Assembly: GCF_040954645.1 (NCBI RefSeq)
Contig: NC_092804.1
Span: forward strand, 95,110,862 to 95,174,861
Length of the DNA stretch: 64,000 nucleotides
Direction: 5' to 3'
From: Diabrotica undecimpunctata
Lineage: Eukaryota; Arthropoda; Insecta; Coleoptera; Chrysomelidae
In this document: piece by piece, positions 11,923 through 22,479 of the stretch
Layout of the letters: each line of letters opens with the position of its first letter
Position numbering within the stretch: the first letter of the stretch is position 1
The notes under the pieces: model-generated
Database searches by the model: none
What the model saw: the letters and a program-made list of their open reading frames with translations, nothing else
Told to the model about the DNA's origin: nothing
Made by a program: the position numbers and the translations under genes

Positions 11923-13578
11923 CATGTAAATAACGTTTTAAAAGTGCCTTTCCTGAGATAACTTTTTTTAAGCCTGGTTTGTTTGATTACATGTAATTGA
12001 TTTGATAGTCCCCAACAGATGACTATTGACTATAGGTAGGATAGCAGGTAGTTGAACAGGCATGTGTTGATAAATATGATGGGTCGGTAGATAGTCTCAT
12101 TATTCCTAAATCTGACCTCATGTTACCTTCCCCCTTCATTTCTGGAAGTCCTAAAGGCATTTTTTCTCTTGGGGCATCCTCCCAATTTAACTTGGCAATG
12201 TAGTTATTATAGAGCCTTTGGATATAGCCAGCGCAACTTTAGCATTGAGATTTAGCTTCTTACACGACGTTGTTTTCTTTATATATGTGTTTGGCCTTGG
12301 CATTAGTTCCGTTCGGTATTGGTTAGTACGCGGACCTTTGTAAGTCGGAAAATACTTCTGATGGCTTTTCTAGCAATCCTGATCTAATTAATACCTGAGT
12401 TTTACGTACATTGTTTTGTTAGCGTTCTGGCCACATATCCACACATTAGCACTGGTTTAATCACTGTTTTATATATCCTGATTTAAGAAAGTCGTATTAG
12501 ACCTCTGAGTTTAAAAGTATTATAAGAGTTATATATACATCAGTTAGCTACCTGAATATTCCCTTTTATTTCTTATGTTAAAAAGTTATCTACGATATCT
12601 AAAATGTTGCAATCCTTTAAAATTATATGGGTCTATTGTTACGTTATGCCCTACTCTACGTCATCTCTTTTGTATGTTAAAGAACATTTATATGCTTTAT
12701 TACTGACTATTAGACCGTTTTTTTTTATGCTAATATCATTATTTTATAGCATTCTAATAATTTATGGATTAAATCCGGATAGCAAATTTATATTCTTCAC
12801 TTTCTCGGAAAAATAATATTCTAACACACAAAATCCTATTAAATTGCCAAAACCTTCCTTGCATATTCTATTCACTCATGGGGGGCAGCAGCAATATCAG
12901 TACCATAATAAGGCGTATAGTACTGGACTGGCTAATCGTTGGATAATAGGAAGCATAGAGTTTTAATGTTTTCGGGACTGCCATTTGTTAGCAGAGAGCA
13001 GAGATATCAGTACCAAGTTAATGCATATAGTAATTGTTGCTTGAACTTTATTATTATTAAACAACACTATATTTTCTAGTAAAATTATCATGACTTTACA
13101 GTAAGACAAATTTTCAAACGTTGCTTATGGAAACATCATGTACATACCACCAGGTTCCCTATGTCGATATCCAGCAAAATCGTTGTAATAAGAAGACGGC
13201 AAACAAAAATCCAGAGATAAAAATATGCACCAAGAAAGTCTGTTTTATTCAACAGTCGAATAAACTACAGATTCTTGATTCAAATAGTCAAAAAATCAAT
13301 AAACAGCTTAGTAAAATAGAAATAACGCCTATTTAAGATGTAATTCATTAACGGGCCAAGGTACAAAGCACTCCTGGCATATGCTAATGATATGGATCTC
13401 ATAAGAAACTCTCTCCGGTCCGCAAACATCTTTAACAAAGTGCAAGAAAAATGTTTCACTTAAAATCAACGAAATGAAAACCGAATACAAGCGAATCAAC
13501 AGAAGAGACCAATTTAATAAATTTAGAAAAAACATTTAAGTCAACAACTACAATTTCGGAAGTATGGAACACTTTAAA
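11923..13578 (+). repeat. Tandem duplication, copy A (1.65 kb)
   Basis: Collinear with 14054-17519 once two insertions in the latter are removed. The match begins near GTAAATAACGTTTT and ends after TATGGAACACTTTAAAT. Inside are two opposed decayed LINE tails. On the minus strand, 12130-12500, reads IYKTVIKPVLMCGYVARTLT and KLGGCPKRKNAFRTS. On the plus strand, 13340-13578, reads the Y-A-N-D-type catalytic remnant. Copies A and B differ by scattered substitutions and small indels, so the duplication is old. Confidence 0.8.
12130..12500 (-). pseudogene. Decayed LINE RT C-terminal tail (copy A)
   Basis: Minus-strand reading with frame changes gives IYKTVIKPVLMCGYVARTLT, IARKAIRSIFRLTKVRVLTN, and KLGGCPKRKNAFRTSRNEGG. 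This corresponds to the RT thumb/C-terminal region (ancestral V-L-x-Y-G-x-E-x-W, R-K-x-L-R-x-I-F-G, G-x-x-x-R-R). Several stops interrupt it. The paralogous segment is at 14345-14720. Confidence 0.6.
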
Positions 13579-14053
13579 TTTGCTGTGGCAAAAATCATCA
13601 TAGTTGGGTTACATTGATATATTTATGTGGCAATCAGCTGTAAAAGTCATTGCCTTTTTCCTGTCGGATCATATTTTAGCATATCATATTTTGAGTGAAA
13701 TTGATCCTAAATGCGTCTAATAATATTAAGTTTGTAAAACAGCTGTCCTTTTATGCTCATACTTTCACCTTTTGTAAAACAATCTGTGTAAATATAAGGG
13801 ATTTATATAATCTTTTCATTTCGTAATCTTTTCGTTTTATAATTATAGTTCTCTTGCTTTTATTTTCTATGGTAATACATATACATACCCAATTCAAAAG
13901 GGAGAAAACCAGCGACTTCTAAATTAAACATAAACATTATTCTCTCTTTCTCCCTATATGTTATATAAAGATCATCGTCATCGTATAGTCAGAACGGAAC
14001 AAGATTCTATTGCCTTTTCTTCTTTTTGTCTTCTCTTTCCTATTGAAAATACA
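13579..14053. other. AT-rich spacer between duplication copies
   Basis: No ORF, repeat or RNA feature recognised. Unlike the flanks, it has no counterpart elsewhere in the window that I could see. Confidence 0.5.
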
Positions 14054-14133
14054 GCCAGGTAAATGACGTTTTTAAAATATATATCAATATTTCTGAAGTG
14101 CCTTTCCTTCGATAATTTTTTTAAGCCTAGTTC

Positions 14134-14234
14134 ATTTCTTCTTCTTCTCGTGCCACTCCTAGCGGGGATTGGAAATCATCATGGCCACTGCGACTTTGTT
14201 AGCAGCGCGCCTAAAAAGTTCAATCGAATTCAAT
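14134..14234 (-). mobile_element. 101-bp 5'-truncated LINE insertion with TSD
   Basis: Flanked by direct repeats CTAGTTC (14127-14133 and 14235-14241), while copy A has only one such site (CCTGGTTTGTTTG at the equivalent place). On the minus strand the insert reads LFRRAANKVAVAMMISNPR-stop followed by a GAAGAAGAAGAAAT tail. That is the last 20 or so codons plus 3' tail of the RTE-like family seen at 4250-4720 and 9702-10290. Confidence 0.85.
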
Positions 14235-14344
14235 CTAGTTCGTTTGATTACATGTAATTGATTTGATATTCCACAACAGATAAGTATTCATTGTAGGTAG
14301 GATAGCAGGTGTTGATAAATATAATGGGTCGGTAGATAGTCTCA

Positions 14345-14720
14345 TTATTCCTAAATCTGACCATATGTTACCTCCTCCTTCATTTGTGGAAGTCTTAAAG
14401 GCATTTTTTCTCTTGGGGCATCCTCCCAATTTAACTTGGCAATGCAGTTATTATAGAGTCTTTGGATAAAGCCAGCGCAACTTAAGCACTGAGATTTAGT
14501 TTCTTGTACGACGTTGCTATCTTTATATATGTGTTTGACCTTGGAATTAGCTCTGTTCGGTATTGTTTAGTACTCGGACCTCTGTAAGTCGGAAAATAAC
14601 TCTGATGGCTTTTCTAGCAATCCTGGTCTAATTAATACGTTCTCGTCACGTATCCACACATTAGCACTGGTTTGATCACTATTTTATATATCCTGATTTT
14701 AGAGATTCGAATTAGACTTC
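14345..14720 (-). pseudogene. Decayed LINE RT C-terminal tail (copy B)
   Basis: Paralogue of 12130-12500 within duplication copy B. The ORF ending at 14235 contains GGCPKRKNAFKTSTNEGG, matching the copy A reading. Stops and frameshifts throughout. Confidence 0.6.
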
Positions 14721-15040
14721 TGGATTTAAAAGAGGGTTATATATACATAAACATCAGTTAGCTACCTAAATATTCCTTTTTATTTTTTATGTAACAACAT
14801 TACCTACGGCATCTAAGACGCTGCAATCTTTCAAAATTATATGGCTTTATTGTTCCGTTATGCCCTACTCTCGATCCTCTCTTTCGTATGTTAAAGAACA
14901 TTTATTTGATTTTCTCATTAGTGACTATTAGACCATCAGTTAGACTATCAGTCAGACTATCAGTCAGTCCCACGGATTCTGGAGGGGGGGCAAAATTCTG
15001 ACATATTTTAGAAAACCATCTAACAGATATATATCTCTAA

Positions 15041-15157
15041 AAATTGCAACTTTCAATGCAAGAACCCTGCTATCAGAAGAAAAATTCATAGAAATGGAAT
15101 CTGAACTTGATAAAATCAATTGGGACATTGTTGGAGTCGCTGAGGTAAGGTTCAACA
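15041..15157 (+). pseudogene. Endonuclease N-terminus of the RTE-like LINE
   Basis: Reads KIATFNARTLLSEEKFIEME and DKINWDIVGVAEVR. The Thr-x-Asn and D-I-x-G-x-x-E segments are the first two conserved blocks of LINE apurinic/apyrimidinic-type endonucleases, which nick target DNA. The frame is lost at about 15157, where the sequence jumps directly to the RT N-terminal region, so all later catalytic residues (the D-x-N and S-D-H blocks) are gone. Cannot be active. Confidence 0.8.
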
Positions 15158-15158
15158 T

Positions 15159-16614
15159 GCCCTCAAAAATATGAAAAATAATAGAGCTCCGGGGGAAGAT
15201 GGTGTAGTCATTGAGACAATTAAACTAGGAGGTCCACTTTTGATGTCCCGAATCCAAACACTTTTTAATCTATGTCTGCATAGTGAAAACATTCCAAGTA
15301 AATGGAAAAATTCGGTTACAATCCTCCTCCACAAAAATGGGGATAAATCAGATCTCGAAAACTATAGGCCAATTAGTTTGCTTAACTACCTATACAAGCT
15401 CTTTACTCGAATACTGACAAACAGATTAGAAGCAAAACTCGATTTCTATCAATTAGAAGAACAGGCAGGATTTCGAGCGGGACACGGAACAAACGACCAT
15501 TTGCAATGCCTTAAAACTCTAGTTGAAAAGTCGATCGAATATAACAGACCCCTTGCTGTTATCTTTGTCGACTTCCACAAAGCATTTGACACAGTCGAAA
15601 CAGTTGCTATCTTAAAAGCTATCAGAATGCAGAATAGATCACAGGTATGCAAATATTATTCGAAATATATACGAAAATGCGACAACAACCGTTAACCTCC
15701 ATTGCACTGAGAAGATAAAAATTGGCAGAGGGATGCGGCAGGGAGATACCTTGTCGCCAAAACTATTTATAACAGTTATGGAGTACGCATTTAAAAGGCT
15801 AGAGTTTGAATCAAAGGGTATTAGAATCGATGGAAAGATATTCAATCATCTCAGATATGCCGATGATATTGTTCTCATAACAGACAACTTAGGAGAAGCC
15901 AGAGTTATGCTACAACAACTACAGCAAGTAACCCAGAAAGTCGGTTTAAAAATAAACTATGGAAAAACAAAAATGATGACCAATCTCGTCCCCAATGAGC
16001 TAATAGAAATCGAAAAGTCGCCCATAGAACTTGTGGAAAAATATGTGTATTTGGGTCACGAAATAAGGTTAACGCGAGATAACCAAACATCCGAGCTACT
16101 CAGAAGAATAAGTCTGGGTTGGGCTGCATTAGGAAAAATAAGGACGTATTTAAAACAAATATACCGATCCATTTAAAAAGAAAAGCTTTTAACCAGTGCG
16201 TTCTACCAGTCCTCACATACGGAGCAGAAACCTTAACTCTTACAAAAACATCTGCCGAAAAATTGAGAAGGACACAACGAAAGATGGAGAGATCAATGCT
16301 TGGAATAAACTTAAGCAATAGAATAAGAAACGGGGCAGTTCGTAGACGAACCGGAGTGGAAGACATTATCGAACATATTACAAAAAAAAATGGAGATGGG
16401 CAGGACATGTTGCAAGAATGAAAGACAACAGTTGGACAAAAAAATTGCTTGAGTGGAGACCAGGGCTGACAAGCGAAGCCGAGGAAGACCCCCAAAGCGA
16501 TGGACCGACGACCTCAAAAGAATCGTGACCAATTGGATAGCAGAGGCGCAGAACAGAAGCAGATGGAAAAGTCTAGAGGAGGCCTATGTTCAACAATGGA
16601 CAACTCAGGGCTGA
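15159..16614 (+). pseudogene. Reverse transcriptase of RTE-like LINE (frameshifted)
   Basis: Pieces at 15159-15695, 15733-16176, 16119-16421 and about 16475-16614 form one RT. Motifs in order: NNRAPGEDG; LENYRPISLLNYLYKLFTRI; QAGFRAGHGTNDH; AVIFVDFHKAFD (first catalytic Asp); MRQGDTLSPKLF; HLRYADDIVLI (catalytic Tyr-Ala-Asp-Asp); EKYVYLGHEI; VLPVLTYGAETLTLT. The tail reads KRWTDDLKRI and ends QQWTTQG-stop. Frameshifts lie near 15645, 16130, 16385 and 16475. The catalytic residues are all present, so decay is by indels rather than loss of motifs. Confidence 0.88.
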
Positions 16615-17279
16615 TTGATGATGATGATGATGACTATTAGACCGCTTTTTTTTGCTGCTACTAGCATTATTTTAGAGCATTCTATTATTTAATTTATGGA
16701 TTAAATCCGGATAGCAAATAGATATTCTTCACTTTCTCGGAGAAATAATATTCTGACACACAAAATCCTATTAAATTGTCAAAACCTTCCTTGCATATTC
16801 TATTCACTTATGAGGAGCAACAGCAATATCAGTGCCATAATAAGGCTTATAGTTCTGGACTGGCTAATTGTTGGATAATGAGAAGCATGAGTGTAGCAGT
16901 TTTAATGTTTTCGGGACTGCTACCTGGTATCGGGGAGCAGAATTATCATTACCGAGTTAATGCATATAGGAATTGTTGCTTGAACTTTATTATTATAAAC
17001 GACACTATATTTCCTAGTAAAATAATCATAAATTTACAGTAAGAAAAATGTTTGAACGTTGGTTATGAAAACATCATGTACATACCACCGTGTTCACTAT
17101 GTCCATATCCAGCAAAATCCTTGTAATAATAATACTGGAAACCAAAGATGAAAATATGTTCCAAGAAACTCTGTGTTATAAAACAGTCGAATAAAATACA
17201 GATTCTCGATTCCAATAATCAAAAAATTAATGAACAGCTTACTAAAATAGAAATAACGCCTATTTAAGATGTTATCCAT

Positions 17280-19115
17280 TAACGGCCCAAGGGACAAAGC
17301 ACTCCTAGCATATGCTAATGATATAGAACTCATAACTCTAATGAGAAACTCTTCGGTCCACAAACTTCAATAAAGTGAAGAGAGCACAAAAAATGTTTGA
17401 CTTAAAATCAACGAAATGAAAACCAAATACAAGCGAATCAACAGAAAACCAATTCAATAAATTTAGAAAAAACATTAAAGTCAACAACTACAATTTCGAA
17501 AGTATGGAACACTTTAAATATCTTAGATCACTAATCACGGTTAATAATAATGCCACTAAAGAAATACAGAGCATAATTCAAACTTCAGACCTATTTTAAT
17601 ACATGGATGTGAGTCATGGAGAATGACTAAAACAAATAAGGAAGCACTCCGAATATTTGAAAGGAAAATAATCAGAAATTTTTATTTAACTCCATTATCA
17701 TAACAACTATTTAAATGGGAATAAGCAACAATTAGAGGTTAAAGTTAGTTTATTGACGTTTCAATTTCCACTTCGGAAATCATTCTCACTAATGTTTGTA
17801 TTTTGAGAACGATTTCCGAAGTGAAAATTGAAACGTCAATAAACTAACTTTAACCTTTAATTGTGGCTTATTCCCATTTAAATAGTAATTACTTTAAAAT
17901 GCCACAAGAAAATAGCTTCAGAACTCATTGTCATATCGCTACAAATCCGTATAGAATAAGAAAACATACTGAATAAAGAAAGCTCGCATAACGATATTGT
18001 TCAGGAAAATAAATCCCTTAAGGTATATCGGACACGTGCATAGACGCCAAGATGTCAAACTTGTAGAACTGGTGTGGAAGGAAGTTAGCACAGAAGAATG
18101 CCACTTGGGCATGTCAGTATACAATGGAGAGAAAACATCCAATCATATCTCAAAAAATGAACATTTCATTTGATTGCAGATTCGTGGAAAATCGATCAAC
18201 TTGGAGATAAGTTGTAATCAGCGAAGACCTACCCAGTGTTGTAGCGCTACGTAGTGATAATGATAAAGAGAAAGGAGAAACAGTGACAAAAAGCAACATA
18301 AATGGACTATGGAGCAAAGCTGCTTCAAAATCTTTGATTGGAGAGGATTTAAATGAAAGTATAAGAAATACAATGGATGATTGATGGATTCGAGAAACTT
18401 GAGACTTGAGAAAGGCACTCTCCCAAACAGCTGTAGTGATAAGATAGAAATAATTTTGTAGAAGTTTTGCTGTTTTATTGTTAAACAAAATGGAATTAAC
18501 ATACGTCATTATATACGCTAAAATAACTAGACAACTTATATGATACGGACATATAAGGAGAAAGTTTAATGATACAATAATCTACCCAATATTTGTTATG
18601 AGTAAAAACGATATGAATAAACAAAATAAAGAAAACCATGGCAAAAGGCAAAAAGAGTAATGATTTAAAAATGAGAGAGGTATCCTGTGGATAACATGTA
18701 CTTAATTAGGAACGAATGGAGATGAAGATCAGAAGACGACAAAGAAGGTTTTAAATTGATAAATGTATACAATTTTTAACAATGTATATTTATAGGTCAT
18801 TATTAGGGCCAACGTTCTAATTTTATGTAAAATAACACTTTTCAAGTTGGATCGGTTACAGCACGGTGGAATCAAATACACCCAAAGTTAAAAACTATCG
18901 ATGTTTATATGAAAGATGAAACCTTATGGCACATGACCGTGCAATCTTGACACCTACACATTATCACATAATTGTGAACGGTATATTGTACCTAATTACT
19001 AAGAAGTTTGTTATTTTATTCTAAGAATAAGTTTAATAATTTACGGGAGATTTAATGTATTTAGAATTTTACAGGATCCGGTATCGTAATAAGAAGTCAA
19101 ATTTCACTACAACTC
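17280..19115 (+). repeat. R2 repeat: decayed LINE 3' part (plus orientation)
   Basis: Begins with the RT catalytic remnant LLAYANDIELI (Y-A-D-D position changed to Asn-Asp) at about 17305. It continues through MEHFKYLRSLITVNNNATKE and, in another frame, GCESWRMTKTNKEALRIFER (17610-17670), then a long untranslated-looking tail to the GGATCCGGTATCGTAATAAG block near 19075. The same segment is inverted at 24140-25619 and partly present at 11440-11870 and 13340-13578. A hairpin MITE interrupts it at 17703-17885. No intact ORF. Confidence 0.75.
17703..17885. mobile_element. Hairpin MITE inside R2
   Basis: Near-perfect inverted repeat: about 80-bp arms around a short AT-rich loop (17793-17806). 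Outer ends are CTATTTAAATGGGAATAAG and CTTATTCCCATTTAAATAG. Inner stems are ATTTCCACTTCGGAAATC and GATTTCCGAAGTGAAAATT. The R2 copies at 11440-11870 and 24140-25619 lack it, showing that it inserted. A decayed relative is at 1855-2110. It has no coding capacity. Confidence 0.85.
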
Positions 19116-19249
19116 CATTAAAACTTGTTAAATTTTACGTTGGATATTCTTTTTGTGAATATAATAAGTAAAAATACAGTAAGTTTCATCTTCTTATTGT
19201 GCCGTATTCTAATTAAGGTTAGCGATTACTTCTTTAAACGCTTCCCATA

Positions 19250-19907
19250 AATTATAATAGTTTAAATTTAACTACTTTATGAAACAAATATTGCACGTCA
19301 TAAATTGCAGGAATTGAAAAATTACAAAGACAAAATTACAATTTTATGTAGTTTATTATAATCCTACCGAAGGGCTTCTACTTTCTTAAACTGTTACACG
19401 ACTACTGTACTCGATGTTAGTACATTTAGAGAATAAATGTTTAAGTGCATATACATTTTAACAAAAAATAATAATAAATAAAACGAAAACTAGTCATTTC
19501 CAAGTTTATAATAAATACTTTTTTAAGTTTGAAAATAATTAAAGCAAGTAATATAAATAACCACCATAAAATATTTAACTACATTAACCAAGTACCTATT
19601 TGTGAAATTTCTCGATGACTAAATTGATTGATATTTAAATAAATTTGAAGTTCCAAAACGTACCTGCTGAAAAATTTAAAAATCTACGACTAATCAAATT
19701 ATTGGCAACATCGGAGGAGTTTATTTGTGTACGCAAAGAAATGTTTACGGATCCCAAAAGTGTTTTAACCTATTACGGAGTCCACTTAATCCGACGTGTT
19801 GGTCGGAGTCCACATAAAGCGCTACCCAGATAATAATATACACGATGTATATTCGCCTGGAGTTAGTATAATACCGTTTTAGTACGGAGCCCCCATTAAC
19901 CGCTAGA

Positions 19908-19979
<72 letters not shown>

Positions 19980-20548
19980 TAGCGGTTAATGTAAGCTCCG
20001 TTCTAAAACGGTATTATACTAACTCCAGTAGAATATACACCGTGTATATTATTATCTGCGTAGCGCTTTATGTAGACTCCGAGCAACACGTAGGATTAAG
20101 TGAACTGTGTAATAGGTTAAAACACTTTTGGGATCCGTATATATTCTTTCGCGTACACAACTAAACTCTTGCGATGTTGCCAATAATTTGATTAGTCGTA
20201 GACTTTCAAATTTTACAGCAGGTACGTTTTGGAACTTCAAATTTATTGAAATATCAATCAATTTAGTCATCGAGAAATTTCACAAATACTTGGTTAATGT
20301 AGTTAAATATTTTACGGTGGTAATTTATATTACTTGCTTTAATTATTTTTAAACTTAAGTAGTGTCTATTATAAACTTGGAAAAGGCAAGAGTTCATTTT
20401 TATTTATTAGTATTTTTTTTTAAATGCGTTGACACTGAAATATTTATTATATAAATGTACGTTCCAATGTTTCGATTACTATAGTTTATGACGTATAAAA
20501 TATTTATTTCATAAAGTAGTAAAATTTAAATTATAACAATTTATAAAT
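19250..20548. mobile_element. Large foldback element with (TA)n core
   Basis: Left arm about 19250-19909 and right arm about 19975-20548 are inverted copies. Examples: CGTACCTGCTGAAAAATTT versus AAATTTTACAGCAGGTACG; GGATCCCAAAAGTGTTTTAACC versus its complement at 20114-20136; outermost CTACTTTATGAAA near 19270 versus TTTCATAAAGTAG near 20508. The centre is a pure TA tract. Arms differ by substitutions and small indels. ORFs at 19645-19833 and 20052-20270 are the two arms read in opposite directions and look alike for that reason; they are not genes. Confidence 0.9.
19910..19974. repeat. (TA)n microsatellite at foldback centre
   Basis: About 32 TA units forming the loop/centre of the 1.3-kb foldback. 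Confidence 0.98.
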
Positions 20549-21125
20549 CATTCTTAAAATTCCAATTTTTTACTGTCTAATTTCAATATTTCGATTTTTA
20601 AATGTAGGAAATTCAATATCCTATATACTATGTTTTAGATACACATAAACACATGGATACACTTATGACAGATACTAAAAGAAAAAATATTTCGGTACCT
20701 TAGGGTAACTTGATTCTCGGCAACATATCTATTACAATTACATATAATATGTTTGGTCTTATAGTTTTAAATGCTTTGTCGCTTGTACAAGCTATTATTT
20801 TCAACTTTAAATAATTGTGTTTTTGTATCTTTCATTATCAGGCATATCAAAATTTAATTTTTAATTTAGAAGTAAATGTATATATAATATTATTTTTTCT
20901 GTCACTTGGTTTAAATATAGTTCACTTATATTCTTCTTGCTTATTTATTTTTATTCGTAATACTTAATGTACTGTAACTTAACGTACGTAATAACGTACC
21001 CGTTTTTGCAAAAAGCAACAACGGGCACGAAAGATATCGGATATCAGGGGTGGTATTTGTCAATCTAAATGGCACTTACCACATATTAAATTAGAGGACA
21101 TTTCTCCACAGAAGATATGTATATC
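20549..21125. other. AT-rich stretch, nothing recognised
   Basis: Homopolymer- and AT-rich sequence without ORFs or repeat matches that I can see in this window. Confidence 0.5.
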
Positions 21126-21129
21126 AACA

Positions 21130-21320
21130 GAACAGAAGATTTTTCGTATCATTCAATGGTAAGATGAAGAACGCAGATGAATGGTCTCGCTTGGGGTAGC
21201 GTAGTGGCACCTACACTGTATTACATTTACACAAATGATTAAGCGATACCAGTAGAAACTAGGACTTTCATGTAGACGATACATTGCACAACCAAAACTT
21301 TTACACCCATAAAAAATGAA
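21130..21320 (+). repeat. R1 5' fragment
   Basis: Matches 250-415, including GGTCTCGCTTGGGGTAGC, GGCACCTACACTGTAT and TAGACGATACA. A piece in the opposite orientation occurs at 26391-26460. Confidence 0.7.
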
Positions 21321-21379
21321 CTTGGATGTTCTTATTTGAAATGTTTTTAAGCTCTTTTTTAATAAGAAGTAGAAGGGGG

Positions 21380-21880
21380 TTGTCACAGTACAATTGAGTC
21401 AGTGAGGATAATGAATTTAGAGAATCTGTGATTATTATACATCTTTCTTGGTTTTTGTTTTGTATTAACGATAGTGCTTTTAGAATTGCGAATAATTCAG
21501 CCGAAAAGATTGACGATATAATGTAATTGACGATAATTTGAAACTAACTGAGGTGTCTTCCGAATAAATTGCTGCCCCAACTCTGTCTTCATTTTTTAAC
21601 GCATCGGTGTATACGTTCTAGGTATTGCCATATCTGTTTAATAGTGTATGAAACTTTTATTTAATGACGGTTGATGATATCTCTGATTTTCTTAGGTTTA
21701 TTAGACTGATGTCGATAGCCTGAATAGATATTGTCCATGGCGCAGGGTTGTGGATTGAGGAGGTATCATAAGTTTTTGGAAATTGAAAATTTAATTTGGA
21801 TAAATATGATCGTATACGAAAGTAAAAATGATGATCAATTTGATGTGTTTGTTAAAATTTATTTGTAAATCGATCAGCAA
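21380..21880 (-). pseudogene. Decayed I-like LINE: RT end and RNase H
   Basis: Minus strand reads, with frame changes: LSKLNFQFPKTYDTSSIHNP, APWTISIQAIDISLINL, KVSYTIKQIWQY, then the RNase H start ALKNEDRVGAAIYSEDTSVS and a second block AELFAILKALSLIQ with IIITDSLNSL. The (Y-T-D)-G-S-K-x-x-x-x-V-G-x-A and F-x-A-E-L-x-A-I patterns are those of the RNase H carried by I-clade LINEs. The first Asp is displaced and several frameshifts are present. Confidence 0.7.
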
Positions 21881-22194
21881 AAACGTTATGCACAACTGGA
21901 TTATTTCGGTTTGATGACACTGCTGCTGCATATGTTAGGCTTAGTGGAAAATATGAATTTTACTATAACAAAATATAAACAAACCATGAAAATTTGATGA
22001 TTTGAAGGAAAAAAATGTCAAATTAGGCTAGAGCAATAACTGAAACAAAAGAATCAAGTGGGAATAATGTCGAATTAATTTGAAAAATTATAATACCAAC
22101 ATAAAAACAAAAATAAAAGAGGCTTTTTGAAAAAGAAAAATAAACACACTTTATTAAAAGAGGTAAAAGTAAAATGTTAAGAAAAAAAAATGCT

Positions 22195-22400
22195 TATATA
22201 AAATGAAGACCTGGGAATGAAAAGACGGGGTAGACCAAAGCTGAGGTGGATGGACGGGGTAACACAAGATGCCGAGAAGATCGGAGTCGGCAACTGAAAA
22301 ATGCAAGCGAGGGACAGAATAGAATGGCGTAGAAAGCTTGAGAAGGTCAAGGCCCTCTAAGGACTGTAGCACCAAGATGATGATGAAGATGATAAAATGA
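22195..22400 (+). pseudogene. LINE 3' end (RTE-like tail, ATG-repeat end)
   Basis: Reads GMKRRGRPKLRWMDGVTQDA, EKIGVGN, one stop, KMQARDRIEWRRKLEKVKAL-stop, followed by AGATGATGATGAAGATGAT. The G-R-P-x-x-R-W-x-D motif, the R-x-x-W-R-x-x-x-E-x-A end and the triplet microsatellite tail are characteristic of 3' ends of RTE-like LINEs. 5'-truncated. Confidence 0.8.
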
Positions 22401-22479
22401 AGACCTAAAAGTCCATCGGAGGGTTTGAAACAGATGTAAAAGAGGGCAAAAACCAAATCAAAGAATTGATTGAGATTAA

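Larger units (their letters stand above)
14935..16630 (+). mobile_element. RTE-like LINE insertion, internally deleted
   Basis: Flanked by 13-bp direct repeats TGACTATTAGACC (14922-14934 and 16631-16643), absent as a pair from duplication copy A. Starts with short ACTATCAGTCAG repeats and a G-run (14983-14989). Then come the first about 37 codons of an apurinic-type endonuclease, an abrupt join to the RT domain near 15155, and RT to the stop at 16612-16614. The 3' end is a TGATGATGATG microsatellite tail, typical of RTE-like elements. Length is far below the usual 3-plus kb, because most of the endonuclease and the linker are missing. Confidence 0.9.
14054..17519 (+). repeat. Tandem duplication, copy B (with nested insertions)
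   Basis: Head-to-tail copy of 11923-13578. It is 3.47 kb long because it contains a 101-bp LINE 3' end with its duplicated target (14134-14234) and a 1.7-kb RTE-like LINE with its duplicated target (14935-16630). Both are absent from copy A. Copy A therefore serves as an internal empty-site control for the two insertions. Confidence 0.8.

Noticed and set aside
19645..20352. Pair of similar small proteins at 19645-19833 and 20052-20270
   Set aside because: They are the two arms of the foldback read in opposite directions; no independent evidence of coding.
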